A DNA stretch of 64,000 bases from positions 1 through 64,000 of the forward strand of contig JAYPEI010000003.1 in assembly GCA_038125665.1 (NCBI GenBank), in the 5' to 3' direction. Position numbers and translations under genes: made by a program. The stretch comes from CAILUG01 sp038125665 (GTDB lineage: Bacteria; Pseudomonadota; Gammaproteobacteria; Pseudomonadales; Pseudohongiellaceae). Position 1 is the stretch's first letter. Each line of letters starts with the position of its first letter. The notes under the pieces were generated by a model, which had not been told where the DNA came from, did no database searches, and saw only the letters and a list, made by a program, of their open reading frames with translations. Of the stretch, positions 9,715 to 18,163 are shown piece by piece.

Positions 9715-9864
9715 TTTAGCGTCTCCCTGAATTCTTTCACTCAATTTTCTAGATTTACTATCAAGCGTTCTTGTTAAACTTTTTAAGCTATTTATTAACA
9801 AACTCTTCTGTCAATAGCTTCCTATCAAGAAAGCTTACCTTCTCTATACACATCTGCAGAATAT

Positions 9865-11139
9865 CTACTGTAAATTTTCTAAGAGCCAAGTCACTACCTT
9901 CTCAACAGAGATAGTTTTTGTATCAGCTATACCCTCAAGAAGCCTAACTCTTACTTCTTCTTGGGTACCATCTACATCAAAAATTACCGCTGCTCTGGCA
10001 CCCGCAGTAAAAGCTTTTTTCATTTGACTATTATATTTACCCCCACCGCAATGGGTCAAAAATCTTAAATTGGGCAGCTTATCACGCCATTTTTCTACTA
10101 ATGCTAGAACTCTTCGATTACTACTGCCGCCAACTACAGCCACATAGACATCCGCAGTACGCTGTAGTGCTTCAGGGAAAACGTCCACCTCTTGCATCAA
10201 CAACAAAAGACGCTCAAGCCCCATGGCGAAGCCCACCGCTGGAGTTGCAGTAGCACCCATTTTCACGGCTAACTGATCATATCGACCCCCAGCACATACA
10301 GTCGCCTGTGCGCCGAGTTTATCGGTAACAAATTCGAAAACCAAACCATTGTAGTAGTCCAAGCCACGGACCAAGGCTGGATTGACAATGTAGGCTATCC
10401 CTAGCTCATACAAGCTAGCTTTCAGTTCATCAAATTGTGCTTGATCCCTAGGATTGATGAAATCTCCCATCACTGGTGCGGCCTGTAACAAATGTTGGGT
10501 TGAAGGATCTTTGCTATCCAAAATACGTAAGACATTAGAGTCCATGCGCCGTTTACTATCTTCATCCAATTGATCTTTAACTGGCATCAAATAAGCGTGC
10601 AGGGCTTTGCCAAACTCTGCTCTGTCTTTGGCTGCACCCAAGGTATTTATTTGTAATGTGATATGGTCATTTAAACTCAGCTCCTGCCATAATCGCTGAC
10701 AGAACTGGATCAGCTCTAATTCAATGTCTACTCCAGAATAACCAAAACACTCAACACCAAGCTGGTGGAATTGACGATAGCGGCCTTTTTGAGGCCGTTC
10801 ATGTCTGTACATCGGACCACGGTACCAAAGCTTGTGAGTCTGGTTATATAGCAGTCCATGTTCTTCAGCTGCTCTCACAGCACATGCTGTCCCTTCAGGA
10901 CGCAAAGTTAGCGAATCGCCATTGCGGTCTTCAAAGGTATACATTTCTTTTTCAACAATATCTGTCACTTCACCTATTGAACGCTTGAAAAGTGCCGTGT
11001 TTTCAAGCACAGGGAATCTCAACTCTTGATATCCCCAACGCGCAAGCAGAGAGGCACTGATTTGCTCAAGATATTGCCATCGTAATGCTTCTTGCGGCAA
11101 TACATCATTCATGCCGCGTATAGCTTTAATTTTTTGCAT
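9865..11139 (-). CDS. hisS: Histidine-tRNA ligase
   Basis: Class II aminoacyl-tRNA synthetase, 424 residues. It opens with KIKAIRGMNDVLP. Motif 2 is MYRHERPQKGRYRQFHQLGVE, here split by the usual short loop; the histidine-specific motifs are LVRGLDYYNGLVFE and CAGGRYDQL; motif 3 is AVGFAMGLERLLLL. The C-terminal anticodon-binding domain begins near VYVAVVGG. It starts nine bases after the ispG stop, so it is in the ispG-hisS-yfgM-bamB transcription unit. Confidence 0.97.
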   Translation of the reverse strand: MQKIKAIRGMNDVLPQEALRWQYLEQISASLLARWGYQELRFPVLENTALFKRSIGEVTDIVEKEMYTFEDRNGDSLTLRPEGTACAVRAAEEHGLLYNQTHKLWYRGPMYRHERPQKGRYRQFHQLGVECFGYSGVDIELELIQFCQRLWQELSLNDHITLQINTLGAAKDRAEFGKALHAYLMPVKDQLDEDSKRRMDSNVLRILDSKDPSTQHLLQAAPVMGDFINPRDQAQFDELKASLYELGIAYIVNPALVRGLDYYNGLVFEFVTDKLGAQATVCAGGRYDQLAVKMGATATPAVGFAMGLERLLLLMQEVDVFPEALQRTADVYVAVVGGSSNRRVLALVEKWRDKLPNLRFLTHCGGGKYNSQMKKAFTAGARAAVIFDVDGTQEEVRVRLLEGIADTKTISVEKVVTWLLENLQ

Positions 11140-11148
11140 GCCGAAACC

Positions 11149-12285
11149 TCAGGAAATAACTCTCACAGGCTGAGGCTCGAGACAAGCCTTGGTAGCTGCA
11201 TCTTTTTCTGCCACTTTTCGTCTCACCATAGCCTCAAGCTCATCCACCATGGCCTCATTGGAAACTTTATGACTAGTCTTACCATCTTCATAGACCATAT
11301 TAGCTGGACTAGCACCAGTTAGGCCTATGTCGGCAATCTTGGCTTCACCTGGCCCATTCACTATACAACCCACTACGGAGATATGAAGGGGTGTAGTAAT
11401 GTCTTCCAAACGTGATTCAAGTTCGTTAACCACCTTGATCACATCAAAGTTTTGACGCGAACAACTCGGGCAAGCAACAAGGCTTATTCCTTTGCTACGT
11501 AACTTCAAACTTTTTAGAATATCAAAACCAACCTTAATTTCCTCTTCAGGTTCTGCCGCCAACGAAACTCTGATGGTATCGCCAATACCATCCATTAATA
11601 ACCTACCCAAACCAATAGCCGATTTTACGGTACCTGCTCTTGGTCCTCCTGCTTCGGTAATACCCAGATGCAGAGGCTGCTCGATTTGTTTGGCTAGTAA
11701 CTGATATGCATCCACTGTCATAAATACCTCAGAGGCTTTTAGGCTAACTTTGAAATCTGGGTAATTATGCTTGTCAAGAATATCGATATGATGCAATGCA
11801 GACTCGACCATGGCTTCGGCAGTGGGCTCTCCATATTTGCGAAGCAAGTCTTTACCAAGCGATCCGGCATTGACACCAATACGTAAAGCAACACCTTTGT
11901 CTCTCGCCGAACTGATCACCTCCCTTACTCTGTCATCACGGCCAATATTGCCAGGATTTATACGTAGGCAGTCCACTCCATACTCAAGAACCTTTAAAGC
12001 AATACGGTAATCAAAATGAATGTCCGCAACCAAAGGCAAATGAGTACCCAGTCGAATTTGACGAAAGGCTTCTGCAGCCTCCATGGTCGGTACTGAAACA
12101 CGAACTATATCGGCACCAACTTTCGCTAAACGACTTATCTGCGCCAAGGTCGCCGGTATATCACAAGTGTCTGTATTGGTCATACTCTGAACAGCGATGG
12201 GAGCATTACCACCAATAGGTACATTGCCCACCATAATCTGACGAGAGTGGCGACGCACTATTTTTAAGCTTGGTGTATGCTGCAT
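11149..12285 (-). CDS. ispG: 4-hydroxy-3-methylbut-2-enyl diphosphate synthase (flavodoxin type)
   Basis: Fe-S enzyme converting methylerythritol cyclodiphosphate to HMBPP in the MEP isoprenoid pathway. It has the TIM-barrel region with VQSMTNTDTCD and VRVSVPTMEAAE, and three cluster cysteines in ACPSCSRQ and VGCIVNGPGEA. I choose the ATG at 12283-12285, giving MQHTPSLKIVRRHSRQ (378 residues); a longer reading frame up to 12321 overlaps the rodZ-like gene and has no family support. The ATG shares one base with the rodZ-like stop (TGATG), so translation is likely coupled. Confidence 0.96.
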   Translation of the reverse strand: MQHTPSLKIVRRHSRQIMVGNVPIGGNAPIAVQSMTNTDTCDIPATLAQISRLAKVGADIVRVSVPTMEAAEAFRQIRLGTHLPLVADIHFDYRIALKVLEYGVDCLRINPGNIGRDDRVREVISSARDKGVALRIGVNAGSLGKDLLRKYGEPTAEAMVESALHHIDILDKHNYPDFKVSLKASEVFMTVDAYQLLAKQIEQPLHLGITEAGGPRAGTVKSAIGLGRLLMDGIGDTIRVSLAAEPEEEIKVGFDILKSLKLRSKGISLVACPSCSRQNFDVIKVVNELESRLEDITTPLHISVVGCIVNGPGEAKIADIGLTGASPANMVYEDGKTSHKVSNEAMVDELEAMVRRKVAEKDAATKACLEPQPVRVIS

Positions 12286-12737
12286 CAAAATAACCCCAGA
12301 GCACTGAAGCCACCAAACCAATACATAGCACCTGCAGTTAAAATAAGCAGCAGTATGACAATAATTAACACTACGCTGGCAGAGTTTTCTTCGAAAGAGT
12401 TGATGGCAGACGAAGTAACCATTTCGGTTTGGGGTTGGGTCATGCCTAATGAACTCAAATGTGCCTCATAGCAAGCCACCAATGCTTCTTCATCAATAGC
12501 CAGCAAACGAGCCGCTGTCCTGTAATAGCCTTTTACAAAAGTAAGAGCGGGGAGTCGGTTATAATCGCAGTTTTCAAGCGCATTCACGTAGTGAACAGTC
12601 AAATGCATATATTTAGCTAGCTGCTTTTGATCCAGGCCTCTATCTTCACGCTCTTGGCGTATCCAATCTCCAGGGCTTACAAAGTCAGATCCCTGATTAC
12701 CCGGGACTGGTTGGTCTAGGTTATTATCACTATTCAT
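12285..12737 (-). CDS. RodZ-like helix-turn-helix membrane protein, lacking the periplasmic domain
   Basis: The 150-residue protein sits where rodZ is found (rlmN-rodZ-ispG). In rod-shaped bacteria RodZ links MreB to the wall elongation machinery. The N-terminal HTH_25 domain is clear (GDWIRQEREDRGLDQKQLA, then YVNALENCDYNRLPALTFVKGYYRTAARL in two parts). One transmembrane segment (about residues 122-143, ASVVLIIVILLLILTAGAMYW) is followed by fewer than ten residues. E. coli RodZ has about 337 residues with a periplasmic beta domain, which is completely absent here. The stop overlaps the ispG start. I see no frameshifted remnant, so this looks like a real short form. Confidence 0.8.
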   Translation of the reverse strand: MNSDNNLDQPVPGNQGSDFVSPGDWIRQEREDRGLDQKQLAKYMHLTVHYVNALENCDYNRLPALTFVKGYYRTAARLLAIDEEALVACYEAHLSSLGMTQPQTEMVTSSAINSFEENSASVVLIIVILLLILTAGAMYWFGGFSALGLF

Positions 12738-12778
12738 GAGGAACTCCCCAGTTTTGTGCCATTATAGGGGATAAAGGC

Positions 12779-13915
12779 TCAATCTTGCGAGTTATCAGAC
12801 ACGTCAACAACAGGAATTTGTTGCCCTGCAGCCTCCCGATAACGAGCGGAGCGTTTTGTCCGATCTTTCACTTTACCAACTAACTGCCCACAGGCAGCAC
12901 CAATTTCATCCCCTCTGGTTGTCCTGATGGTTACTGTGTAGCCAGCATCAATCAGAATACGCCTAAAGTTACTTATGGAAGAATTACTAGAACGCTTGTA
13001 AGGAGCGCCATCGAAAGGATTAAAAGGGATAAGGTTAATTTTACAAGGAATATCCCAAAGCAACTTAACCAACTCTCTTGCATGCTGACGATGGTCATTT
13101 ATACCACTGATCAAAATATACTCTATTGTGGCTGAACGATTATCAGGCAGTTTGCTCAGGTAGTGCTTTACTGCAGCTAATACTTCAATGATGGGGTAAC
13201 GCTTATTTAGAGGTACCAACTCATTGCGGAGTTCGTCATTTGTTGCATGCAAAGATAAGGCGAGAGAGGCATCCGTCTGCTCATGCATTCTTAGCATAGC
13301 GGGAACCACACCAGAGGTTGAGATAGTGACTCGACGCTTAGATAACCCATATGCGTTATCGTCCATCATAACGTCAACAGCTGTCATGACAACATCATAA
13401 TTCAACAAAGGCTCACCCATACCCATGAAAACCACATTTGTGATAGGTTTACCTCCAACAACAAATGATCCCAGAGCATGCTTAGCTAACCAAAGCTGAC
13501 CAATGATTTCACTTGAAGTAAGGTCACTATTAAAACCTTGCTTACCCGTGGCGCAGAAAGAACAATCTAGACTACAGCCCGCTTGTGAAGAGATACACAG
13601 CGTCCCTCGACCTGCTTCGGGAATATAGACCATCTCTACACTGCTACCACTAGTAACTTGGACTATCCATTTGTAACAGCCATCTGTAGCAGCATATTCG
13701 GCACTTATTTGGGGGGGACGTATTTCTATTAAGGGACGCAGACGATCACGCAAGGTTTTGCTGATATTGGTCATTAGATCAAGGTCGTGTACACCCTGCT
13801 GATGAACCCATTTCATCACTTGGGAAGCTCGAAATGGTTTTTCGCCCAGATCAAGAAAGAAAGCTTCCAGCTGTCGTCGACTCATACCGAGTATATTGAC
13901 AGGCTCTAACGTCAT
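12779..13915 (-). CDS. rlmN: Dual-specificity 23S rRNA/tRNA adenine-C2 methyltransferase RlmN
   Basis: Radical-SAM enzyme that methylates A2503 of 23S rRNA and A37 of some tRNAs. The cluster motif CxxxCxxC is in AGCSLDCSFCATGKQG; the SAM-binding motif is VFMGMGEPLLNYD; the C-terminal part has ILISGINDHRQHA, NLIPFNPFDGAPYKRSS and the methyl-carrying cysteine in GDEIGAACGQL. The length, 378 residues, is standard. It lies between ndk and the rodZ-like gene; in Pseudomonas pilF usually intervenes between rlmN and rodZ, and is absent here. It needs a 4Fe-4S cluster from the isc system encoded upstream. Confidence 0.97.
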   Translation of the reverse strand: MTLEPVNILGMSRRQLEAFFLDLGEKPFRASQVMKWVHQQGVHDLDLMTNISKTLRDRLRPLIEIRPPQISAEYAATDGCYKWIVQVTSGSSVEMVYIPEAGRGTLCISSQAGCSLDCSFCATGKQGFNSDLTSSEIIGQLWLAKHALGSFVVGGKPITNVVFMGMGEPLLNYDVVMTAVDVMMDDNAYGLSKRRVTISTSGVVPAMLRMHEQTDASLALSLHATNDELRNELVPLNKRYPIIEVLAAVKHYLSKLPDNRSATIEYILISGINDHRQHARELVKLLWDIPCKINLIPFNPFDGAPYKRSSNSSISNFRRILIDAGYTVTIRTTRGDEIGAACGQLVGKVKDRTKRSARYREAAGQQIPVVDVSDNSQD

Positions 13916-13942
13916 AGGAGCATTCTCTTTCTTAGGTTAGGA

Positions 13943-13992
13943 TTGAAGTAGACCGGTTATTCTTAGTCCGATCAAAAATCGGGCTACTTCAA
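13943..13992 (-). repeat. Nested inverted repeats between ndk and rlmN
   Basis: TTGAAGT (13943-13949) pairs with ACTTCAA (13986-13992). Inside it AGTCCGAT (13965-13972) pairs with ATCGGGCT (13978-13985, one G-T pair), with a 5-base loop. The inner hairpin is compact and fairly GC-rich, but no T-tract follows on the minus strand, so it is not a standard intrinsic terminator. It may be a structured leader of rlmN or an mRNA-end structure for ndk. Confidence 0.4.
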
Positions 13993-14046
13993 TGTTTTCA
14001 TGCTTATCACGCTATTTATGAGTAGTCACTAGATGAACAGTGGCTA

Positions 14047-14478
14047 TCAATAAACGCGTGGACAAATTTCTGATGATTGAAAGAAGTAAGCAATTTCACG
14101 ATCTGCTGATGTCGCTGAATCCGAGCCATGAACTGCATTAGCGTCTATGGAATTTGCAAAATCTGCACGAATAGTACCTGCAGCAGCTTTAGTTGGGTCG
14201 GTGGCACCCATCAATTCGCGATTAACAGCAATCGCATTCTCACCTTCAAGTACTTGCACGACGACTGGTCCAGAAGTCATGAAAGCAACAAGATCTTTGT
14301 AGAAAGAACGCTCTTTGTGTTCGGCATAGAAACCGCCAGCGCTTTCCTCGTTGAGCTGAATCATTTTGGCAGCAACTACACTCAAGCCACCGGCTTCGAA
14401 ACGGCTGATAATTTGACCAATAACGTTTTTACCAACAGCATCAGGTTTGATAATGGATAATGTGCGTTCAATTGCCAT
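14047..14478 (-). CDS. ndk: Nucleoside diphosphate kinase
   Basis: Transfers the gamma phosphate between nucleoside tri- and diphosphates through a phosphohistidine. The 143-residue protein starts AIERTLSIIKPDAVGKN and has the active-site histidine in ANAVHGSDSATSADREI (about residue 118). The position between the isc operon and rlmN is typical. A -10 box lies about 48 bases upstream and a ribosome site with GGAG precedes the ATG. Confidence 0.98.
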   Translation of the reverse strand: MAIERTLSIIKPDAVGKNVIGQIISRFEAGGLSVVAAKMIQLNEESAGGFYAEHKERSFYKDLVAFMTSGPVVVQVLEGENAIAVNRELMGATDPTKAAAGTIRADFANSIDANAVHGSDSATSADREIAYFFQSSEICPRVY

Positions 14479-14525
14479 GTTGACTCCAGGGAATAAGTTT
14501 CGGTTAGAGATAAAACTGGGCGCGA

Positions 14526-14531
14526 ATTATA
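14526..14531 (-). promoter_or_regulatory. Probable -10 box of the ndk promoter
   Basis: Minus strand TATAAT within GCGTATAATTCGCGCCC, about 48 bases before the ndk ATG. I see no convincing -35 hexamer at 16-18 bases upstream, so the call rests on the -10 box and position alone. Confidence 0.4.
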
Positions 14532-14582
14532 CGCTGTTTTGCCCTAGTTGGATACCTTTAACCACACTATTAGACTTAGCAT

Positions 14583-14921
14583 CTAGTGACGCTCTGAGAC
14601 CATATTAATCGTATAACGTGGAAGTTCGACGACCAGATCTGAATCTGTGACCAAAGCCTGACAGCCAAGTCGAGAATCAGCCTCAAGACCCCATGCTTTG
14701 TCTAACATATCGTCTTCCAGCTCGTCTGAAGGTTCCAACGAATTAAATCCTTCACGGACAATTACATGGCAAGTTGTACAAGCACATGACTTTTCACAAG
14801 CATGCTCTAGCGGGATATTATTACGTAGTGCTGCATCCAGAACGGACTCACCTGATTCGGCATCTACAACAGCCCCATCTGGACATAATTCAACGTGAGG
14901 AAGAAAAATAATTTTTGGCAT
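14583..14921 (-). CDS. fdx: ISC-system 2Fe-2S ferredoxin
   Basis: Adrenodoxin-type ferredoxin that supplies electrons to Fe-S assembly on IscU. The 112-residue protein begins PKIIFLPHVELCPDGAVV and has four cluster ligands in the pattern C-x5-C-x2-C (CEKSCACTTC) followed by a distal cysteine in LGCQALV. It is the last gene of the isc operon, 20 bases after hscA. iscX, which commonly follows fdx, is absent; the next gene is ndk, with its own probable promoter. Confidence 0.96.
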   Translation of the reverse strand: MPKIIFLPHVELCPDGAVVDAESGESVLDAALRNNIPLEHACEKSCACTTCHVIVREGFNSLEPSDELEDDMLDKAWGLEADSRLGCQALVTDSDLVVELPRYTINMVSERH

Positions 14922-14941
14922 AAGTGATTCGCTTGAGATTA

Positions 14942-16801
14942 TTAGGTTAGCTCATCAAGACTATGGCCGGTCAAAGCGCTACGGATACCTTTATCCATAC
15001 GTCTAGTGGCAAAAGTTTGACTGGCATTATTTAAATTATCAGTTAACTTAATTATGGCATCCGCATTTGTGCCAGTAGCTACTTTGTCTAGTTCACTGAT
15101 CAAAGCATTAAGCTCCGCACACTCATCCTTACTCAATAATAATTCACCGTCGACTAGCAAAGCGCTACGGAGCGCTTCAATGTGGCGGGCCGCCTCTACT
15201 CTAGCTTCAGCTAATTTTCGATAAACTAAATCTTGTTGGGCGCTGGCATAGGAATCGCGTAGCATCGTTTCAATTTGTCCTTCTTTTAGCCCATAGGAAG
15301 GTTTTAATGTAATGGTACTCTGAACACCACTAGTTAGCTCTTCCGCCCTCACCTCCACTAAGCCATCTGCATCTACCTGGAAAGTAACTCGAATGCGTGC
15401 AGCTCCAGCAACCATAGGAGGAATTCCACGCAATTCAAAACGCCCCAAAGAACGACAATCTTGTACTAGTTCACGCTCCCCTTGTAGGACATGTAAACTC
15501 ATTACAGTTTGACCATCACGATAAGTAGTAAATTCTTGTGCTCTTGCAGCCGGTATAGCAGTATTTCGAGGAATGATTTTTTCCACCAAATTCCCCATGG
15601 TCTCAATGCCAAGAGACAAAGGTACTACATCTAACAGCAACATTTCTTCACCATATTTGTTGCCAGCGAGAACATCGGCTTGTAGCGCAGCACCCATTGC
15701 CACTACCGACTCAGGGTCAATTGAAGACAATGGCTTACTTCCATACCACTGCTCGACTAACTCCTGAATTCGTGGACTACGAGTAGAGCCCCCCACGAGA
15801 ATAACATCAGTTAATTCATCAATAGTGACCTCAGCGTCTCTGAGTACACGCTTACATAATTTAAGTGTACGCTGGATGTAAGGATCAATCAGGGTGTGAA
15901 ACTGCTTTTGACTTAATTCAGCTTGCCAACTCCCCCACCTAACAATAGCACGGTTAGTTTTGGAAAGAGCATGTTTTGTCTCTCTGGCCAGCTGTTGTAA
16001 TTGCACTAATTCCGAGTCACTTTGCACATTAACACCAGCATTATCTTGAACCCATTTCATGATTGCCCGGTCAAGATCGTCTCCCCCTAAGGCTGCATCC
16101 CCACCAGTCGCCACAACTTGAAACACCCCCTGCTCCAAACGCATGAGCGATACATCAAAAGTTCCTCCCCCAAGATCATAAATGAGAACCGTACCATTGA
16201 GCTTTTTATCTAAACCATAAGCAACAGCAGCTGCTGTTGGCTCACTCAGCAAACGTAAAACATTTAAACCAGCAAGGCGTGCTGCATCTTTTGTGGCCTG
16301 TCTTTGACCATCATCAAAATAAGCGGGAACAGTGATAACAACCCCTTCGGGCTCATCACTCAAATATTCAAACCCGCGTTTTGAAAGGAATTGCAAGATA
16401 GCTGCAGACACTTGAACTGGCGAACGCTTCCCAGCTACAGTTTGAATCTCAACCATGCCTCCGCTTTCAGGTTCAATCAATTTGTACCCAGGTTTATAGG
16501 AAATATCTGTTAAGGCTTTCCCCATCAATCGCTTTACTGAGGAAATACGCGTGTGTATTTTTTTGTTCAGTTGTTCAGCATCACAATCACCAACAGAATT
16601 TGTTCCATCGCTGAAATAAGTCACTATAGAAGATAACCTTGTGTTACCCGTTTGATCTGGCAGTACGATAACCTTACCTTCTTTGGCGGTGGCTACAAGT
16701 GAATTAGTTGTCCCTAGATCAATACCTAGCGCCGGTTTGTGTTTACTATGTTGCAGGCGAGCTTTGCTCTGTCCTGGTTCTGCGATACTCAGTAAGGCCA
16801 T
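14942..16801 (-). CDS. hscA: Fe-S assembly chaperone HscA (Hsp70 family)
   Basis: Specialised Hsp70 that binds the LPPVK motif of IscU and promotes cluster transfer, working with HscB. The 619-residue protein has the nucleotide-binding domain with GIDLGTTNSLVAT, YDLGGGTFDVSLM and VILVGGSTRSPRIQE, then the substrate-binding domain and a helical lid. It follows hscB with a 20-base gap and precedes fdx. The fifth residue onward (SIAEPGQ) matches the usual HscA N-terminus. Confidence 0.97.
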   Translation of the reverse strand: MALLSIAEPGQSKARLQHSKHKPALGIDLGTTNSLVATAKEGKVIVLPDQTGNTRLSSIVTYFSDGTNSVGDCDAEQLNKKIHTRISSVKRLMGKALTDISYKPGYKLIEPESGGMVEIQTVAGKRSPVQVSAAILQFLSKRGFEYLSDEPEGVVITVPAYFDDGQRQATKDAARLAGLNVLRLLSEPTAAAVAYGLDKKLNGTVLIYDLGGGTFDVSLMRLEQGVFQVVATGGDAALGGDDLDRAIMKWVQDNAGVNVQSDSELVQLQQLARETKHALSKTNRAIVRWGSWQAELSQKQFHTLIDPYIQRTLKLCKRVLRDAEVTIDELTDVILVGGSTRSPRIQELVEQWYGSKPLSSIDPESVVAMGAALQADVLAGNKYGEEMLLLDVVPLSLGIETMGNLVEKIIPRNTAIPAARAQEFTTYRDGQTVMSLHVLQGERELVQDCRSLGRFELRGIPPMVAGAARIRVTFQVDADGLVEVRAEELTSGVQSTITLKPSYGLKEGQIETMLRDSYASAQQDLVYRKLAEARVEAARHIEALRSALLVDGELLLSKDECAELNALISELDKVATGTNADAIIKLTDNLNNASQTFATRRMDKGIRSALTGHSLDELT

Positions 16802-16821
16802 AAGTTATGTGCTTAAATTGC

Positions 16822-17355
16822 TTAATCCAGCAATTTATCTTCTACTTTACGAATTTCCTGCAGCAATTTTGCACTAAACTGCAGACGGAAAAAAAGTTGT
16901 CGAGCTAGGGGCAAATCTTTTTTAAGAGCAGGTGCAAATTGCTCCCACTGATTCTGCATCGAATTAACAACTTCTTTTTGTAGATTTTCAATGGATTGTT
17001 CAGCATGATCACCCTGCAGCTGAACGGCTAATTCAAGCTTTTCTCGCCATTGCATCTGCTGAAGTAGATCCTCTGGCAGTAATTCATGTTGCTGATGAAC
17101 AATGACATCTTCTCCAGCTAGGAGTAACAAATGTTGAGCTCTTGTTAGCTTACTCTTCAAACTAGTATAGGCATCGTTGATCAAACTGGCTTGGACAGCT
17201 GCTCGGCTTTTTTCCTCTGGGGATGCTTTAACGAAGCGATCGGGATGGAAGAGAGACTGTTGTTGGCGAAATTTTGTTTCCAGAAGGGTTTCATCAAGCT
17301 CAAGAACTGGCTCTAATTTTAAGACCGAAAAGAAATTAACGTAGCTATCTGACAC
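16822..17355 (-). CDS. hscB: Fe-S assembly co-chaperone HscB
   Basis: J-domain protein that stimulates HscA ATPase and delivers IscU. The J domain carries the HPD tripeptide in SLFHPDRFV; the C-terminal helical domain (QMQWREKLELAVQL) binds IscU. I favour the GTG at 17355, four bases after the iscA stop, because it places NFFSVLKLEP at the N-terminus as in known HscB proteins (about 177 residues). A GTG at 17388 would add 11 residues inside iscA; it has a nearby GAGGGG, so the longer form cannot be excluded. Confidence 0.92.
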   Translation of the reverse strand: MSDSYVNFFSVLKLEPVLELDETLLETKFRQQQSLFHPDRFVKASPEEKSRAAVQASLINDAYTSLKSKLTRAQHLLLLAGEDVIVHQQHELLPEDLLQQMQWREKLELAVQLQGDHAEQSIENLQKEVVNSMQNQWEQFAPALKKDLPLARQLFFRLQFSAKLLQEIRKVEDKLLD

Positions 17356-17359
17356 TGTA

Positions 17360-17683
17360 TTAAACACTGAAGCTTTCGCCGCAGCCACATTCCCCTCTTA
17401 CATTGGGGTTATGAAATTCAAAGCCCTCGTTGACGCCTGTTTTAATAAAATCCATTTCTGTACCATCAATATAGACCAAGCTTTTGGGGTCTACGACGAC
17501 CTTAATGCCTTCGGATTCATACACTTGATCTTCAGGGGCAAGTTCATCCACAAACTCCAGCACATAAGCCATACCTGAACAACCAGTAGTGGTGATACCC
17601 ACTCTTATACCTAAGCCCCTGCCTCGTGCCTCTAGTTGCTTACTAACATGCTTTGCCGCTGCCTGTGTAAGTGTTAATGCCAT
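17360..17683 (-). CDS. iscA: Iron-sulfur cluster assembly protein IscA
   Basis: A-type carrier for Fe-S clusters. The three conserved cysteines are in TTGCSGMAYV and GECGCGESF at the C-terminus. The ATG at 17683 (MALTLTQAAAKHV) gives 107 residues, the family length, with GAAGG upstream; a TTG 15 bases further up is in frame but unlikely. It lies between iscU (45-base gap) and hscB. Confidence 0.96.
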   Translation of the reverse strand: MALTLTQAAAKHVSKQLEARGRGLGIRVGITTTGCSGMAYVLEFVDELAPEDQVYESEGIKVVVDPKSLVYIDGTEMDFIKTGVNEGFEFHNPNVRGECGCGESFSV

Positions 17684-17728
17684 AACTGCCTTCTTCAAAT
17701 CCTAATTAGAACAAGTATTTTCCAAATC

Positions 17729-18115
17729 TTAGTTTTTAGTTTGTTTAGCTTTGACATCAGCTATGGCCGCCTTAATAGCGTCTTCAGCAAGCACGGAGCA
17801 GTGAATTTTCACTGGAGGCAGACCGAGTTCTTGAGCAATTTCGGTATTACGAATTCTACCAGCATCATCAAGCGAACGTCCTTTTACCCATTCTGTGAGT
17901 AGCGAACTGGAGGCAATGGCTGAACCACAACCATAAGTTTTGAATTTAGCATCTTCAATGATGCCTTCGTCATTCACTCTAATCTGTAACCGCATAACGT
18001 CTCCACAAGCGGGGGCACCAACCATGCCAGTACCGACATATGCATCACTATCGTCCAGCTTGCCAACATTGCGTGGATTCTCATAATGATCCAAAACTTT
18101 GTCTGAATAGGCCAT
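17729..18115 (-). CDS. iscU: Iron-sulfur cluster assembly scaffold IscU
   Basis: Scaffold on which IscS-derived sulfur and iron form 2Fe-2S clusters. The 128-residue protein begins AYSDKVLDHYENPRNVG; the three ligand cysteines are in APACGDVM, YGCGSAIAS and IHCSVLAEDA, and the HscA recognition sequence LPPVK immediately precedes the last one. All key residues are present. Confidence 0.98.
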   Translation of the reverse strand: MAYSDKVLDHYENPRNVGKLDDSDAYVGTGMVGAPACGDVMRLQIRVNDEGIIEDAKFKTYGCGSAIASSSLLTEWVKGRSLDDAGRIRNTEIAQELGLPPVKIHCSVLAEDAIKAAIADVKAKQTKN

Positions 18116-18163
18116 TTTATTACCTCGTTACTCTATACAAAGGAAGTAAACTGTTTTTAAAAA

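Noticed and set aside
9715..9801. Extended N-terminus of YfgM from a TTG at 9801
   Set aside because: The extra 29 residues have no family match and the ribosome site is poor, whereas a well placed AGGGAG precedes the TTG at 9714.
12286..12321. Extended ispG start at 12321
   Set aside because: It lies inside the rodZ-like gene and adds residues not found in the family; the ATG on the TGATG overlap fits better.
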